Positions 1 through 13,400 of a stretch of DNA of 64,000 nucleotides are shown piece by piece. The stretch is from Lucifuga dentata (lineage: Eukaryota > Chordata > Actinopteri > Ophidiiformes > Bythitidae), in assembly GCA_014773175.1 (NCBI GenBank), contig VXCM01000114.1:81386-145385 (forward strand), written 5' to 3'. Position 1 is the stretch's first letter; each line of letters begins with the position of its first letter. The notes beneath the pieces were generated by a model. The model worked only from the letters and a program-made list of their open reading frames with translations, searched no databases and was not told where the DNA came from. The translations under genes and the position numbers were made by a program.

Positions 1-402
1 AATATTTCAAAATCAAATGTAACTTGTTTTTCCCTACTACTTTTAACTTCTCTGAAAAAGCGATCTTCTCCTGGGACTACATTCCCTGGCAAACACACAT
101 TTTCTTCTGTGTACTTCTGTGTTCTATCGGTTAAATTAAGTAACTTTGACAAAAAAAACTGTACGGCCTTTTTTTTCCACTGTGAGGGATTACTTATCTC
201 AAACACGTTTAAAGTCTTTACAAGTTGATTTTAATAGTATACTAGAATGAACTGAAACCAACGGTTGGTAAAAAGGTAGGAAAAACAATTCTAATATTTA
301 CTCCTCCAGTAGTATGTTTTGCAAATTGGTTGGCAGTGATGTAACATGTATGCGAGTTGTATTTATTGGGCTCAGACATGCAAAATCACTGGTATGGTCT
401 GT
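1..402 (-). repeat. Copy 1 of a dispersed TIR element (MITE-like), cut by the window edge
   Basis: Diverged copy of an element found six times in the window (also near 12968, 37381, 38747, 39928 and 62313). Its right end keeps the family terminus, with the motif CATGCAAAATCACTGGTATG near 378-397. The interior matches the copy at 39928-40484, with shared blocks about a fatty pyrimidine run, a GTTGATTTTAATAGT block and a GAATGAACTGAAACC block. The left part lies outside the window. Minus strand is used for this orientation, the same as copies 4 and 5, and is arbitrary. It sits in an intron of ppp1r13b. Confidence 0.7.
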
Positions 403-2140
403 TAGTTTCACTCTAGATTTGCACTTTTGTCAAATGAAACTGCATGTTGGCTGTTCCCTTGAGCCACTTCTCTGCTCTTTACAGGGCAGCGTCGCACTCA
501 GAGGCTGACCAGCTCTGTTTGGTGCAGAGAAACCCCCTCCCGGGCTTTGGGCAGCAGCCTGTGAAAAAAGCTAAAGCAATGATCCTCTTAGAGCCTGTTA
601 TATCAACCAACAGGCTGACCGATATAATCCTTTAAATCAGATATTGGAAATGGGATTGTGGAAACAATGAATCACTGCACTGGGGAGGTCGGCCAGAGCC
701 GCTAGCTAGCCCCCCATGCAGCTGATAACATTTTGCTCGAGTGAACATAGAGTAATGATGAAAACAACCTTTTTTAGCCTGGCTGCCTGTGATGTGATGT
801 TTATGGGTTAGAAGTATGATTCTGGTGGTGTTTAAACAGAAATGAACTTTGCTGGCTTTTGGAGAGTTGATCAATAGTAAATGTCATCATTTCCTGATAA
901 TGAAAAACCAGCTGTGAAATTCTGGATAATAAAAGGAAAGGTTTTTGGGTGCTTTTAATCTGCTGCAGTGCTGTAATCCTTTTTTTCCATTTCCTCCATC
1001 TCCTGCTGTGCTGAATCGCTCCCTCCACCCCAAGATGAAATTATTTACGATTGCTTGACCACAACATTTCTTAGTGAGGAATCTGGGACAGATGGTAGGA
1101 GACAGAGGACACTGTGCCAGAGGCTGCTGCTCTTATCACATCTCCTAGCTAACACACCCTAAAACTAAGAGGTGAACACCCAGCACATGACAGCCAAACA
1201 CTGGCACTGTCAGGTACTAGAACATGGTCCTGTATCACGAAGGCCCGTCACTCTCACTTGATGACTCAGTATCAGAATCTGCATGAATCCACTGATAGAC
1301 GTGTCCTTATATCTGTTAGTTATGATATCTACATTACAATTGTAAAACCACAATAACTTTACTAGACCTCTGAAATCATAATTAAGACTGAAATAAAATA
1401 TTTTACTTTTTTTCAAACTAGTGGCTGGAGCTTGTCATTATGATGGATAAAGTTAGCCAAAAATGTTGCTGCACAGAAAAACACAAAAATCGACAGTATG
1501 CACTGAATTCTAGTCTCCACTAATCCCATTTTGTCTCCCATATTTGTGTGGAATTGCAATCATCAGGGCTTGCGGGAAGACAAATGAACCTCATTAAGCT
1601 GCTGGCTCTGCATTCTCTAATTTTCAAACAATGCTAAAGAGATAAGACCAACCAAAATGTCTTTCTCTGGGAAACTGCTATACACATCATGTTTGTGTTG
1701 GGAAATTACAAGGCATTTTTCATTCATTATGCCAAGCAAATTGCAACATCATTTAGATAATGCTAATGAAGTCTCACCCCATTCTCATTGTACTTCTCTC
1801 CAGTGTTTCCACTTCTTCGACTGCCCTGTTCCTGAGACTGCTGACTCCCTGCAAACAGAAACAGTCACTGTCATGAGCACAGGGCAGAGGCAAACAGAGC
1901 CATACAAATGAGGGTGCAGAGACAAGAAAACACACGAACGGCAAAAGCCATTGTCAGGACTCGTTTGGAAAGCCAACGACATGCACGACAGAATATTTTA
2001 TGGGATTAAAAAACTGGGACAACCACTGCTGATTGTTACTACCTAATTCAAAAGACTTGATGGAGAGACTAACAGATTATTAAAACATCACAGGCAGATA
2101 TAAAAAAATATTTGTCATGTCATTTTTTTTTTCGGGGGGG

Positions 2141-2246
2141 NNNNNNNNNNNNNNNNNNNNNNNNNNNNNNNNNNNNNNNNNNNNNNNNNNNNNNNNNNNN
2201 NNNNNNNNNNNNNNNNNNNNNNNNNNNNNNNNNNNNNNNNNNNNNN
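2141..2246. other. Assembly gap of 106 N between two G runs
   Basis: A run of N flanked by GGGGGGG on the left and GGGGGG on the right. The G homopolymers probably stopped assembly. This is the only multi-base gap; the other 14 ambiguous positions are single Ns. Any small ppp1r13b exon here would be lost. Confidence 0.97.
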
Positions 2247-2360
2247 GGGGGGTATTGATAAAACATGGTTCATACTGAAGGACGAAGAAAAGCACTGTTG
2301 GCAGTGGTCAACTACATAAAAATAATAACATACAACAATAACATGAAACATAAGTAAAAA

Positions 2361-2408
<48 letters not shown>

Positions 2409-2536
2409 NAAAAAAAAAAAAGAAAATCTAAATCCATAATTAATGGATTCCTGAGGAGGGAGGAAATGAGCAGGAGGGAGAGCGCCTGGCTGATTTATAT
2501 AGCTGAGCAGCCAGTCAGAACAGGTGTCAGGAAGTC

Positions 2537-2562
2537 CACACACACACACACACACACACACA
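2537..2562. repeat. (CA)n microsatellite
   Basis: Thirteen CA units, directly downstream (minus-strand sense) of the donor of the ppp1r13b exon at 2580-2703. Confidence 0.95.
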
Positions 2563-2579
2563 GAGGCCCATAACAATAC

Positions 2580-5500
2580 CCACCCTGATCACTGCTCTCA
2601 GTGGGTGAATCTTCATGCCGGAGGAAAAACTTGACTTCTTGTTTCCGAGGGCCCCATTTTTGTAGATGTTCATACATCATGTGCTCAAAGGGAATCGCAC
2701 GCTCTGTAGAAATAGCAAAATTAGGAAAAAAATATTGCTAAAGATTGATTTGATTCACTTCTCATGTGGAACTGCTCTAATTTGATTTCTTAAAAAAGAA
2801 CATCAAGTTCAAAGAGAAGTGCACAGGTAAAGTATAAAAACAACAAAAAAGAATTGAACAGTGACAAAAGTGTCAATAAAAGGATTCCTGTTCTCTGCTG
2901 CCTTAGGGAGCTTTTCGTTTTCATGAATTCTCTCAATCACAAATAAAACTCAAGGGCCCTGGGCGTAGGTGGAAAAAGGCTGTCAAGCATTTTCAGTGAT
3001 AATGTTGGCGATAAATTCATTTTGATTTTGGTAAATGAGATTGCTTATAACATATCTAACATATTTAAAAGACCATCACAAACTAGTAGTAAACTTATTG
3101 TCTGTGCCACATTACACAATTAGCTCATATGCTGGAAGTTTATGGATGAGATTTCAAAAATAATCTTTCCCTTGGGCGACTGGGACTGCTGAGATTGATG
3201 GTTTGCGTTATCAATGGTTTTCATTTGAAGAGAATGGCACGCTTTGGAGGAAGGGGAGAGAGACATTGAGGTTTTAGATGTCTGACGGTTGTATTGTCAG
3301 GCACTATCAGACATGATTGCATAACATGGGTTAATAAAGCTTGTGGCTGGATGTTGTTATTCATCAGGGGAGGGGCTCCTCAGCAAAAACGCTGATAACA
3401 GGGGTGTGTCAGCACAGCGCTGGTGATGGGAGCTGCTGTCTGAACAGTTTAATCTGTTGTGACAGTTCAGCATTGTGACACCGTGGTGTAGATTTTAATA
3501 GTGCACGACTCTTTTCTGTGAATTCTCACACATCTGTTAATTGCTGGTGGGAATGGTAACGTGTTATTGTTAAAGCATGCTTTTTTTCTACTTGAGGTGT
3601 GAATATTCTCCCTTTGCTTTATTTGGCCTATTCATTGCTAATTTTCCTCACTTGCGTAGCCATGCATGGCTGTAATCAACACCTGCATGTTCTTTGACAG
3701 AGGGCTAGTTTTTCCATTACCGAGGATTGCGACAGGCTGCTGCTTTCTGCTTCACAAAATGAAATCTTCTATTAAAGTGCTTGGTGATAGTACTCCAGCT
3801 TGGTGATAGTATGAGAGAGGGTGCGGAGATTTGATGAGCACCGAGTCTCTGCTTCACCTTCAGATTTTTATAAGATCATTTTTGGGCATGTTTGCCTGTA
3901 CTAGACAGGAACTAGACTGACAAACAATGAGTGAAATGGGGGGGTGGGAGGTGCCATGACAAAAGTTGAAGTTACATGGTGTTTGCCTAAAACAAATCAC
4001 CAGGACGGTGATTAAAGGTTAAACACACTATTCTTCCCAGTCTGCATAGTGGAACATTGTACACTTCGTTCCATGAGGAAAATTTAAATCAATCCCTCAA
4101 ACTCTGAATTGTGATCAGATTTGTTGTACATCTAGATAAAGTCAAGCTGGAGAATTTATTTAAACAGCCATTTCCACACTGGCAAGTGGCCCAGATCCAA
4201 CTTACCGTTGCCTCGCCAGACCTCAGCCAGGTGGCAGCCGCTCTCACCGGGCTCTTTGCAAAACTCGACAACATCGTGGCACGTCGTCTCAGGAGTGATG
4301 GGTACCTCAGTCACAGCCTGTTCCCCATCACTGAGGTACACCGTCAATATCATCTGAAAGAGCAGATAAGCGAGAGATGGAACTTTAATGATCCCACTAG
4401 AAAAATTAATTGTCGTGATGGTAATTAAAACACAGCAAAGAAGAAAACAACTTGATATAGCACAAGAATATTCAGGAAAAACAACATAAATGATAAACTG
4501 TGTCATCGTGAGTAGGTGTGGTGTAAGGGCAAAGCTGAACCCAGTCTGGCTTTGTCCATCCCTGCTGTTTTGAGCTGCAGGTGTACTCGTGCCTGTGCCT
4601 GCCACAGTGGTGTTTACCGTGATCACCGAGCATACACAGGTTCGACTTGGAGGGAAACCACAGCAATACAAGCCGCCACATGTTTCTCTCTGCACTCATA
4701 TGACTTTCAGAAAAGTAGATCAAACATTCAAAGACTCCTTTCCAAGTGCTCAACAAATTACTTTCAGGAGACAATGAAACCATGGAATTCTGAAAGTCAA
4801 GCTGCTGAATAAGGCTGACAGTGATAGCCTGAAAGAAAACACAGAAGGGTGAAATGAGAACTCCATCAGAGGTACCAACAAAACACCCTCTATGGTGAAT
4901 TGGCCCACCTTCATGCTATTATCTGACCCCCGTGAGCTGAAAGCTGTTACAACAGTCCCAGACCCAATCAGCAAGCAGGCTGATGAGACAGGGTGGCTGC
5001 AATGTGCATTTTAGCTTAAAATGTATTAAAGTGACAATTCCGTAACTTAAATTTGAGTTGTCTGATCATGTGATTTGAGTTTTGGGAACAAATGGATTAA
5101 GTCAGACACAAAAAAACTGCTCTTCATTCTGGCTTACGACACATCCACAGTGTTTTTATCTCTGCAACAGCTGGCAGACTTTCATTGTTTTCTGAGGCAC
5201 AAAGCGCTCGAGAGCGTTGAGCTGTGCCTTCCGTTCCATGTGACAGGCCTCACATTTTTTGTGTCAGAAAAGAAAAACAGGATCGTACGTGGGAGTCCAA
5301 AGAATAAATATAGACAACCAAAGATTTTTGGAGGGCTGTCCAAAATGCACAGAAAATGTTTTATCTGGATTTCTGTTGGGGAGCTCAGATGATTCCAAGT
5401 TCAGCTAGTTTTAGTAAACAGATATTTTAGAGACAAATCTGGATTTCCTCTACCTTGGAGGCATGCTTCTAACCTGCTATCAGTTTTTCTACAAGCTTTG

Positions 5501-8500
5501 AAGACTTACCGGGTGAACATGCTAGCCAAGGACTCACCCATTTATGTAAACATGTAAAATTTCTCATCTCTCATTCTTGCCTGTTAGCCTAACAGCTACA
5601 TCACCATGTGTCTGTTTCCATATTGCTCACTTGTCTACAATGTCAAACCAAATCATTGAAAATGTGTCAATTTCTCCATATTGGGCCAAATCAAATCCAC
5701 TACACAATGTTTGTGCAATGATTAAATGTTTTATTCATCAGCCTCAGTATGTTACTCATCCACAGTTTGCTGGACACTAATGCAAAGCGTATTGAAGCTC
5801 CACTGGTGGATAACAGCACAGGTGGCCCAGGGTTTATTGGTGCCACTTTGTGCCACTAAGATTGACATTAAGTAAATGAGCCACTTATAAAATATCACCC
5901 CAAGAATTTCTCCAAGACAAAGAAAGTCATTGATTTGATGATGTAACTGTGATTTGATTCAATGGTATTTGTCTGCAAACAGCCCAACTAAAACAACATA
6001 ATCATTTCTGCTTTAGAGCTGCTGCAAGTTCACTCAGTGTGATAATCAAGACCCAAAATGCACAAACACAGATGCACACTAGATATTTTTTCAACTTTCC
6101 TCATCCAATGTTCCGAGCTGCAAAAGGGGAAATGAAGGGGAAAAAAATAAATTAAGCAGGAGTAAAACCAAAAAAGTTTCAAGTGTCTTGGAATGGTTTA
6201 TGGTCTGAGTTTTATAAATAGATGATAACCTTGCTAATCCCCCAGGCACAAGCTGCATAATAACAGAACATACAGAATAATACTACAGATAAACACTCAA
6301 TACAAGGAAAATATAACTGCACAACTGGGCCAGCAACAACACCATTCAGAATATGGACAAGAACAAATACCATTAATTTTACAGTAGAAAATAAGAGGTG
6401 ATATGAAATTAGTGTATGGACATGCTGTGACATTCTTATTTTCATTTACATTTCACAATAAATTAAACAGCCTATCATGAGCTGCACTCATACAATCAAG
6501 CCAATCTATTCTTTCACTAATAGCCACAAGCTGATCTTCCTGTAATGTCTTTTAAAGTATGTCATCACAAGCCCACAGAAAATCTGATAAAATCAACCAG
6601 ACAAACACAAACTTGGGCCTACATTAAATGTATCACAAAAAGCCAACAGGTAACATTCTCAGTGTAACCTGCCATCAACAGAAATTACAAATATACATTC
6701 AGAGAATGACAATGTAGATAACCAAACTCAGCGGATCGAGTTAACTGAGCACTGGAGGAATACGAACCCCCATCATAAAGTTGCATCTGCCCATGTTCTT
6801 GGCTCGTTTGCCTGCCTTCCGCTTCCTCCTGTTCTCCCTCTTTGGCGGTCGCTTGTGCTCCTTTGCCCAAATGGGATTCTCCTTAGAGCGGCTAACAAGG
6901 GCATGTAATACCATCGTCACAAACCGCTTCATCGTGGCACTTCCACTGTTGTAGGCATGAGAATTCATTTTTTGTGCCATCCCAAGCAGACGTCAAAGAT
7001 CTACAGCAGTAGCTTGCATTAGAAAAGCACTGCAGTGGAGGGTTCGGAGGAAAAACACTTGCTGTGTGTATAATCCACGGAGGGAGGGAGGGGGAGAGAG
7101 ACGCACACAAACAGCAAGAGAGAGTCACTGGGTGGCGGGTGACGGAGGATGAGGATCTTGGCAAGTACTGCTATCAGAAAGTCTCCCTTGGATGTGCTGG
7201 TGGCAGCAACAACTGTGACCTCTGCTAATGAGTGCAGTCTGGCACAGCTGTGACTGCCGGCCAGGTCACGGGTACCGTCATGCAGGGTCAAGTCCCCAGA
7301 TGTGGAAAACGAGGAAGTATTGTTCATATATGTTGGCTGTATGTGGCTAAAAACAAACAGGCTATAGCCTAAATAAGCAATGACCAGTACAAATGCAACT
7401 AATATTTCAAATCTTCATGGGAACCACATTTTGCTTCCTTCTTGACAAGAATAAGAGAAAACAGGGGTCCCACAAGATGTCATCTGCTGCTGGAAAGAGC
7501 ATATGTCCCTTTGACCAGCACCTGACTAACAGACATTAGAGGAAAACACTGTAGAAAGTCTACTAAATTATGTATAGCCTACTTCTTTAACAATAAAAAA
7601 GAGAGTGAGGAGACGAAAACAGGTGGAGTTTGTTAAATAAATAAACAACTGACTCTTTATGTATTCGTCTGTTCTGGTGGGTTTTGGGAAACATTTCAAA
7701 AGTTGAACCATATGCATTAAAATACATGCTGTTTTACTTTTTATTCATAAGTGACAATATCATGTAATGTGTACTTGTGCTGTAAATCCCATTCTGTCCT
7801 GTTCGACTGTGTGAGATTGATGCCACTTGACAATCTACTCAGCTCAAAGGTTCCTCTTAACAACAGAGCATTAGTCAGCGCAGCCTCACAGACCTAGATC
7901 TGCTGTGGTCTCATTGGCTGCTCAAATCACATGAGAACCAAGTGCAGGGATGTTCTCTGCTCCACTGGCGCTTTGAGTCTGATAGCCTGTTGGTGCCACA
8001 GGGTACAAAACATCCACTAAGGCTACCGTAGCAGTCAGTTCTACAGACTCAACTGCTGACCTAAATATGGAGTTACTTTTCTGTTTGTTAGTACTCCAGC
8101 AAACATACAAACTACACCGAAGTTGTCTTGTGGAGCCCAGGGAGAGCCAGTTAATGATAATAAAGCCAGGTAATGTTTTCAACCAATGCCCATTCATTTT
8201 GAAAGAGAACTAGCCCAGACTGAATCATCTTTCAAGCCAATACTTTATAATCCAGCCCAACCTACTTCATCTCTGTAAACTTATCCTGTATCTGAGTTCA
8301 CGTCCACCCCGGAGGGCCACAATCCCACATCACGGCATTCCCAACACTAAAGAAAACAATATAAGTCCCAACAATGCACTACTCTGGTAGGCGTGCCATG
8401 CAGGTATTCTTTCTAACAATAACACCAGGAAAAACAACATGCAGAATGAAAATGGTTTGACCAAACCGACTACGTCGAGTGATTATCAGTGATTATATAG

Positions 8501-9142
8501 AAATAATTTTGTTGCACAATTATTCAGCCTTATTTGAAATTGTGACCACAATTACTCAAATACACAAAGATCAACCTTCATCAAGCTGTGACAGGCACTG
8601 TTTGCATTTTCCCCTGGTGGAAGTTTCAGTCATTCTAATCAGCAACAAGTAAAACTTATGTCTTGCAGCTATGGACCCTAAAGCTGCCATTACAGTCAGT
8701 TCTACAGACAAGATTAGATAAGAATAACCTTTATGAATTGTAAGAGGCAGCAAAAATGAATTAATCTGTAATCTTACATATGAGCCATGTTGCAACAGAC
8801 AAAGAAAAGCAAGCTTATGTGATCACCTGGTTGTTTCATGTTTTTAGTCAGAGAACTGTATGACCATCACATATGAATGGAAAATACCATATGCCAAATA
8901 TATAGCAATGAGCATGGAGTAGGTGTGTCTCATTACAAAAAAGCATATGTACCTAAAACTACCCCTGACAATGACACTTGACTCACAGCTTTCGCACAGG
9001 TTTGCTTTTGTGCAACACTGGACAGACAAATCAGAGTGACTTTGACGTCTCATGGAAAATGTGGTCCTGAATCTCCATAAATTGCACTATGGAAACTGTG
9101 TAAGCTTGGACAGCAGGGGTTCTGTGTACTTACCGGCATCAT
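2580..9142 (-). CDS. ppp1r13b: ASPP1, apoptosis-stimulating of p53 protein 1, N-terminal exons (partial)
   Basis: Three minus-strand coding exons: 9134-9142 (M-M-P, donor GTAAGT), 4206-4353 (148 nt, acceptor TTTCAG) and 2580-2703 (124 nt). Spliced, they give about 93 residues beginning [15 protein letters not shown] and continuing with [20 protein letters not shown] and [19 protein letters not shown]. This is the ubiquitin-like/RA-like N-terminal domain of the ASPP family. Residues such as MILTV and RHEDSPTE fit ASPP1 better than ASPP2. ASPP1 binds p53 family members and protein phosphatase 1 and promotes apoptotic target expression; those C-terminal ankyrin-SH3 parts lie outside the window, as do more than 900 residues. 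Phases agree across junctions (0, then 1, then 2 at the left edge). The start is the first of two tandem ATGs in a tiny exon, as in the human protein. The left-most donor is GTATTG, not a perfect consensus. A 5'UTR exon probably lies at 9520 or higher. Confidence 0.9.
4354..9133 (-). other. Intron between the first two coding exons of ppp1r13b
   Basis: A 4.8 kb intron with no recognised gene. It holds a Lys/Arg-rich open frame at 6741-6980, and two loosely similar stretches near 7980-8060 and 8640-8720 that share the block CAGTCAGTTCTACAGAC, which suggests old repeat copies. Confidence 0.6.
6741..6980 (-). CDS. Unrecognised basic 79-codon open frame (doubtful gene)
   Basis: The frame starts [13 protein letters not shown] and has a very basic centre ([20 protein letters not shown], about residues 43-62) before a short CNFMMG tail and a stop. 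No family is recognised, and there is no clear promoter. A good splice acceptor was not sought in detail. The composition resembles a nuclear-localisation or nucleic-acid-binding tail, but a purine-rich stretch can give this by chance. It lies in a ppp1r13b intron on the same strand. It could be a conserved non-coding element, a retained small ORF or noise. Confidence 0.15.
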   Translation of the reverse strand: MAQKMNSHAYNSGSATMKRFVTMVLHALVSRSKENPIWAKEHKRPPKRENRRKRKAGKRAKNMGRCNFMMGVRIPPVLS

Positions 9143-9519
9143 ACTGGCAGTTCTGTAAAGTCAAAACGAGGGGTGCATGGGCTCATCCACTGATCTTCAA
9201 AGGTGCCTGCAGAGTCAATCAAGACCCACCTTGCTAGTTGTGGTCTTTGCTTACACCTACGGGTCAAGCAACTGGGCCTCAGTCCTCTCTGTAAAGCACA
9301 ACAGTGCATTATTTTGGGTGGATCAGTAAAAATAACAACACGCCAAAGTAACAATGTTATCACTCATGAACATGAATTTAAATACAGTTGATCAGGTTTG
9401 ACACTGTGCAGCGGCTTCTATTTAAATGGTGTTTAGCTGGTCAGGGTTAGCTTGCAATACAAGCTGGGGCGACTCAAAACACGACACGTAACGACTAAGT
9501 AATTAGTGACTATACTCAC

Positions 9520-9900
9520 AAGTGTCAGTTCATTGTTTCTGGAAGCCAAACAGCAACTAACTGGTTACATTTAAAGGCACGCAGCTAACCGACCAGCTGT
9601 CAACCAGCCAGCTAGCGTTATCTCTGCGCACGGCGTTAGCTGTGTTAGCTGAATTCACAGACGGCTAAAACACGGTGTGCTAAGCGATCTCTCCGCTCTC
9701 GTCGCTCCTTTAGATTGCATTGACTGTACATCGGCAACAGCTGTCGATGGAGTGTGATTCGAGGAAAGAAAAACGCAGATATTTGCCTCCAGATTGGCGA
9801 ACTCAGATTTTTCCAACGCAATGAATCATCGTTAGCTAAAGCTAGCTAGCAAAGCTAGTTGACGAAAATAGCTCGAATCCAGTTGTTGACGGTGAAAGGG
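9520..9900 (-). other. Probable 5'UTR exon of ppp1r13b
   Basis: On the minus strand a strong donor (GTGAGT at 9519-9514) ends a CpG-containing stretch. This could splice to the short exon with the start codons, whose likely acceptor TTTACAG lies just above 9152. The upper bound (transcription start) is not determined. A second possible donor, AAG followed by GTGGGT, lies near 9230. This is inference from splice motifs only. Confidence 0.35.
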
Positions 9901-10400
9901 GCGGGGTTACACGGAAGCAACGAAAGCGTCACATCAACGTAGTATATCAAGAATTTGAACGTCACCAACCAGGTCACGTGTCTTGGGTGCATTATCGATC
10001 ATACCAATGTTTGTTTTGTCTTGATATATTTATATAAACGTATTATTATTATTATTATTATTATTAGTAGTAGTAGTAGTAGTAGTAGTAGTTCTGTCTC
10101 CTTATATTTGCCTTGTTATTAATTTCGTTTTAATGTTAACTGTAACTGTAAGTGTAGACAGTTCTGAGGTGAATATCAAATGAGAAATCCTGTGAAATAA
10201 AAGGACACACAAGCGAAAAGCTGCAGAAATAAAATACTTACTCAGCCATGTGGATTTTTGAGCTCTTGTTTATAAAAACTACAAATCCTATGATTCAGTG
10301 AGGCATCCTAGGACGGAAATTGTTTTCGGAAACGGAAACAGCTCAGTAAGCGGAAGAGAATGTATACAATGGATTTAGAAAATCAATTAAGTTATGAAAA
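9900..10400. promoter_or_regulatory. Divergent promoter region of ppp1r13b and znf513
   Basis: Only a few hundred bases separate the likely first exons of ppp1r13b (minus) and znf513 (plus). The stretch holds a CACGTG E-box at 9975-9980 and several ETS-type CGGAA motifs (near 9910, 10314, 10327 and 10351). A purine-flanked AAATGGCGG that resembles a YY1 site lies near 10443. No TATA box was seen. These are typical of housekeeping bidirectional promoters, but start sites cannot be placed from sequence alone. Confidence 0.5.
10041..10092. repeat. (TAT)n/(TAG)n compound microsatellite
   Basis: Trinucleotide run that switches from TTA/ATT units to TAG units at about 10066. It lies within the divergent promoter region. 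Confidence 0.95.
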
Positions 10401-10435
10401 ACACCATTAATTGCCTTTCTTTGTCACCGCTGCTC

Positions 10436-13400
10436 ATGAAGAAATGGCGGATCTCCAGAAGCCGTTCATTTGACCGAATACACTTTACACCTAATGACGT
10501 GTTCGCTGACGATAAACATCGCAAACGAAAGGAATATTTTCGTATTTTAGGTAAGTTAGCCTGACAGCTAGGTAAAGTTGACGTTAGCTCCTCTGCTAAT
10601 TTAGCTGTATGTTAACATTATTAGCCACGGCTAACGTTAGCTAATGATGGCATTTTTCAGTCACTACTAAAGGATACTGTTTCTTCATACGGATCCGCAT
10701 GGATCAAATGCATAATAATTTACGTACTGTCAATTTTCTGAAATACTGTTGTCATTTTTGTTGACAAGATTGCTCTGATTTCGCTTAGTTGCTGTTGAAA
10801 CACCAGAGCTAATGTGTTAGCCATGTCGATTAAATTGCTCTAATGGCTGCCTGGTTTATTTGGTTTTCAGCAGATCTAGTATGTACAAATAAATCAGATT
10901 TGAGGCTTATAAGCCAGTATATAGCTTAACTTTACAGAATATATATGGTATTTTAGTGGACAATGTGGACTTGAGCTAATATAGGGAATTAACTTAAGTG
11001 TTCATGGTGCAGGACCAGTAAAACCAGTGGTTCTTTTTTAAAATATTTATTCTTAAGTAGATCCATAGCTAACTAATGTCAATATTATATATGTTTATTT
11101 TTTATAATAACAATGCATAGAGCACATACAACCTTAAATTGTTTTAATTTGTATAAAATTTATATGGTGATTTTATATACTACCTCTACCCTTATGATAA
11201 TGTTTTCTCAATTGCACTGTCTCATTATATTATGGTTTTCTGTCAATTGTGTCCGATGTTGTATTTTATTGTGGATTATTTTTTAATGCTATCTGCACAG
11301 GAATGATAATAGCAATGGATATAGATAGTATTGTGCAATTGGAATGGCATTGGGCTTTTACAAACCTAATCAACTATCTATGTACAGTAATGTAGAAATC
11401 AGGAAACTTGAATATATTAACAGTTGTTATAGTCACACTGACACTGAGTTAGAGACTGACTGAATGAACTTGCAGCATTTTTTATTTGATTATATAAGAG
11501 TTTTAATATGACTCTAGGGCTCACAGTTTGAAACATAAAATAGTGTATATCCCAGCAAAATCATCATGGGATCTGTCTCTAGAGGACAGTGTCACTAGAG
11601 GTTTGGTACTCAGCTGTTCAGCTTGACCAGGAGTTGTACAAGATTTAAAATAGAAATGGCACATTTTAGTTCTGCTTGTAAAAGGTTTCTTCTTTTTAGT
11701 TTGTTCCAACCAAGCAACATCTTGTGCTCATACAAATCTGTAGGCGTTTGTGTTTTCTGTTTTCCACATGTAGAAATACTGAAGAAAGCCTTTCAAAGAA
11801 CTGAGGATGAGCTGATGGTTTTGGGAGTCTTCAAGAAGACATTACAACAAAGAGAGAGGCTGACTGGAAGATGCCAAGGAAAAAACAGCAGAATCCACAG
11901 CCAGTCAAGTGTAGGTATTCCAAGATTTTCTCCATGTCGAAAAGTCAAAGTGTAGTCGAGTAGCATTCTTGAAAACATCATAGTCCGTTACTCTGACATC
12001 ATACAAGAATTGTGGCGTATCAAATGCCTGAAGTTTGGTCATCAATTCTGCTATATTAATGGTGCAAAGTTACTGTCCCACAGTATTGTAACTAGTAATT
12101 CAGTTTATCTGATCTCACCTCCCACAGGCCAATAGAACAAAAGTACAATCTGTACCTCTGCTTCTAAAACGTAGAAAGCTCAGTTTCTACAGATGTATAA
12201 TTCTAAGCTCGACATGCTGAGAGCAACTCATGAGCAAATTCTGCTTTTGTTCTATGCTTTGCATCTCGTCTATCAGATTTGGAATGGGATGACTGATACC
12301 ACATTATTACATGGTTGTTTTATGTAGCGCTCCCTGCATGTTCACTACAAATAACATGCATGCTAACAAACTTCATAAACAATGCAGTTGTGAGTATTTC
12401 TGGACAGACTTGTTGCTAAATTAGCTGAAGGGTGTTTGTTTAACCAGCTTCTTCACCTTCCTAGAGGAGATGTGATGTTTTTATTTAAATTTCATTCACA
12501 TCTTTAAAGTGTGCTAAAACAATTCTCTGTTATGCAGAGAAATGAATTCTATATTTGTAATGACTGGCCATGACATTGTTTGTGCTCACAAATAACCCGG
12601 GAAAATGCTCAGTTGTTGATTAACCGCTACTATGAATGGAGTTTTCGTGTAGCAATCATACATTGAATACTTAGCTTTATTATGGATGTTTTGAGTGTCA
12701 TTTGCTGAGGCAACTTTTTTGTAGATACACTATTTGCCCTTTGCTAAAGATGCAGATGTTGGCCTTACATATTATTAATGTTGGTATCTATTAAATGGGG
12801 ATGCTGAAAAGCTCCTTTGTGTTGCAGTCTTGAGGTGTGGCTTTAATGAGGAACATTCCACACATCTGCTCAATTGTCAGTACATGTCTTACACGGAAAT
12901 GACCACTAGATGGTAGCATGATGCTATTTGAGGATTTTCTCCAAAAGCACAGCTGAGCCTGTCGTCATTAAAGGATCATACTGGTGATTTTGCACGTTTT
13001 AGCCCAATATATGCAACCCACATATATTCACATTGCTGCCAATAATTTTGCAAACCATACTACTAGACTGCCATGAGTTTCAGTTCATTCCAGTACGCTA
13101 TTTAAAAAAAACAACTTGTAGAGACTTGAAATGCGCTTGAGATAAGTAATCCATCACAGCGAACCACACTATGTTATTTTTTGTCTGAGTTACTTAATTT
13201 AACAGATCTAACATGGAGCTACACAGAAGAAAATGTATGTCTCTGCCAGGAGGATAGTCCTGTCGGAGAAAACTGCTTTTACAGAGAAATCAAAATGACC
13301 GTGCTTTCTACAATCATGCTTAAGTGTTAGCAGACAACAAAAATATGTTTTTATGTTTTGGAAAATGGTTGGCAGTAGTAATTATTGGACTCAAACATGC

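Larger units (their letters stand above)
403..2579. other. Intron of ppp1r13b beyond the last exon seen
   Basis: No coding exon could be recognised on either strand. The next expected ppp1r13b exon (after the N-terminal ubiquitin-like domain, leading into the coiled coil) was looked for on the minus strand and not found. It is either left of the window or inside the sequence gap at 2141-2246. The rest is AT-rich unique-looking intron with a long poly-A run at 2364-2421. Confidence 0.55.

Noticed and set aside
2080..2351. Open frames spanning the N gap
   Set aside because: They exist only because N codons do not stop translation.
4111..4428. Plus-strand 105-codon open frame
   Set aside because: It is the antisense of the ppp1r13b exon at 4206-4353; the minus strand gives the conserved protein and splice sites.
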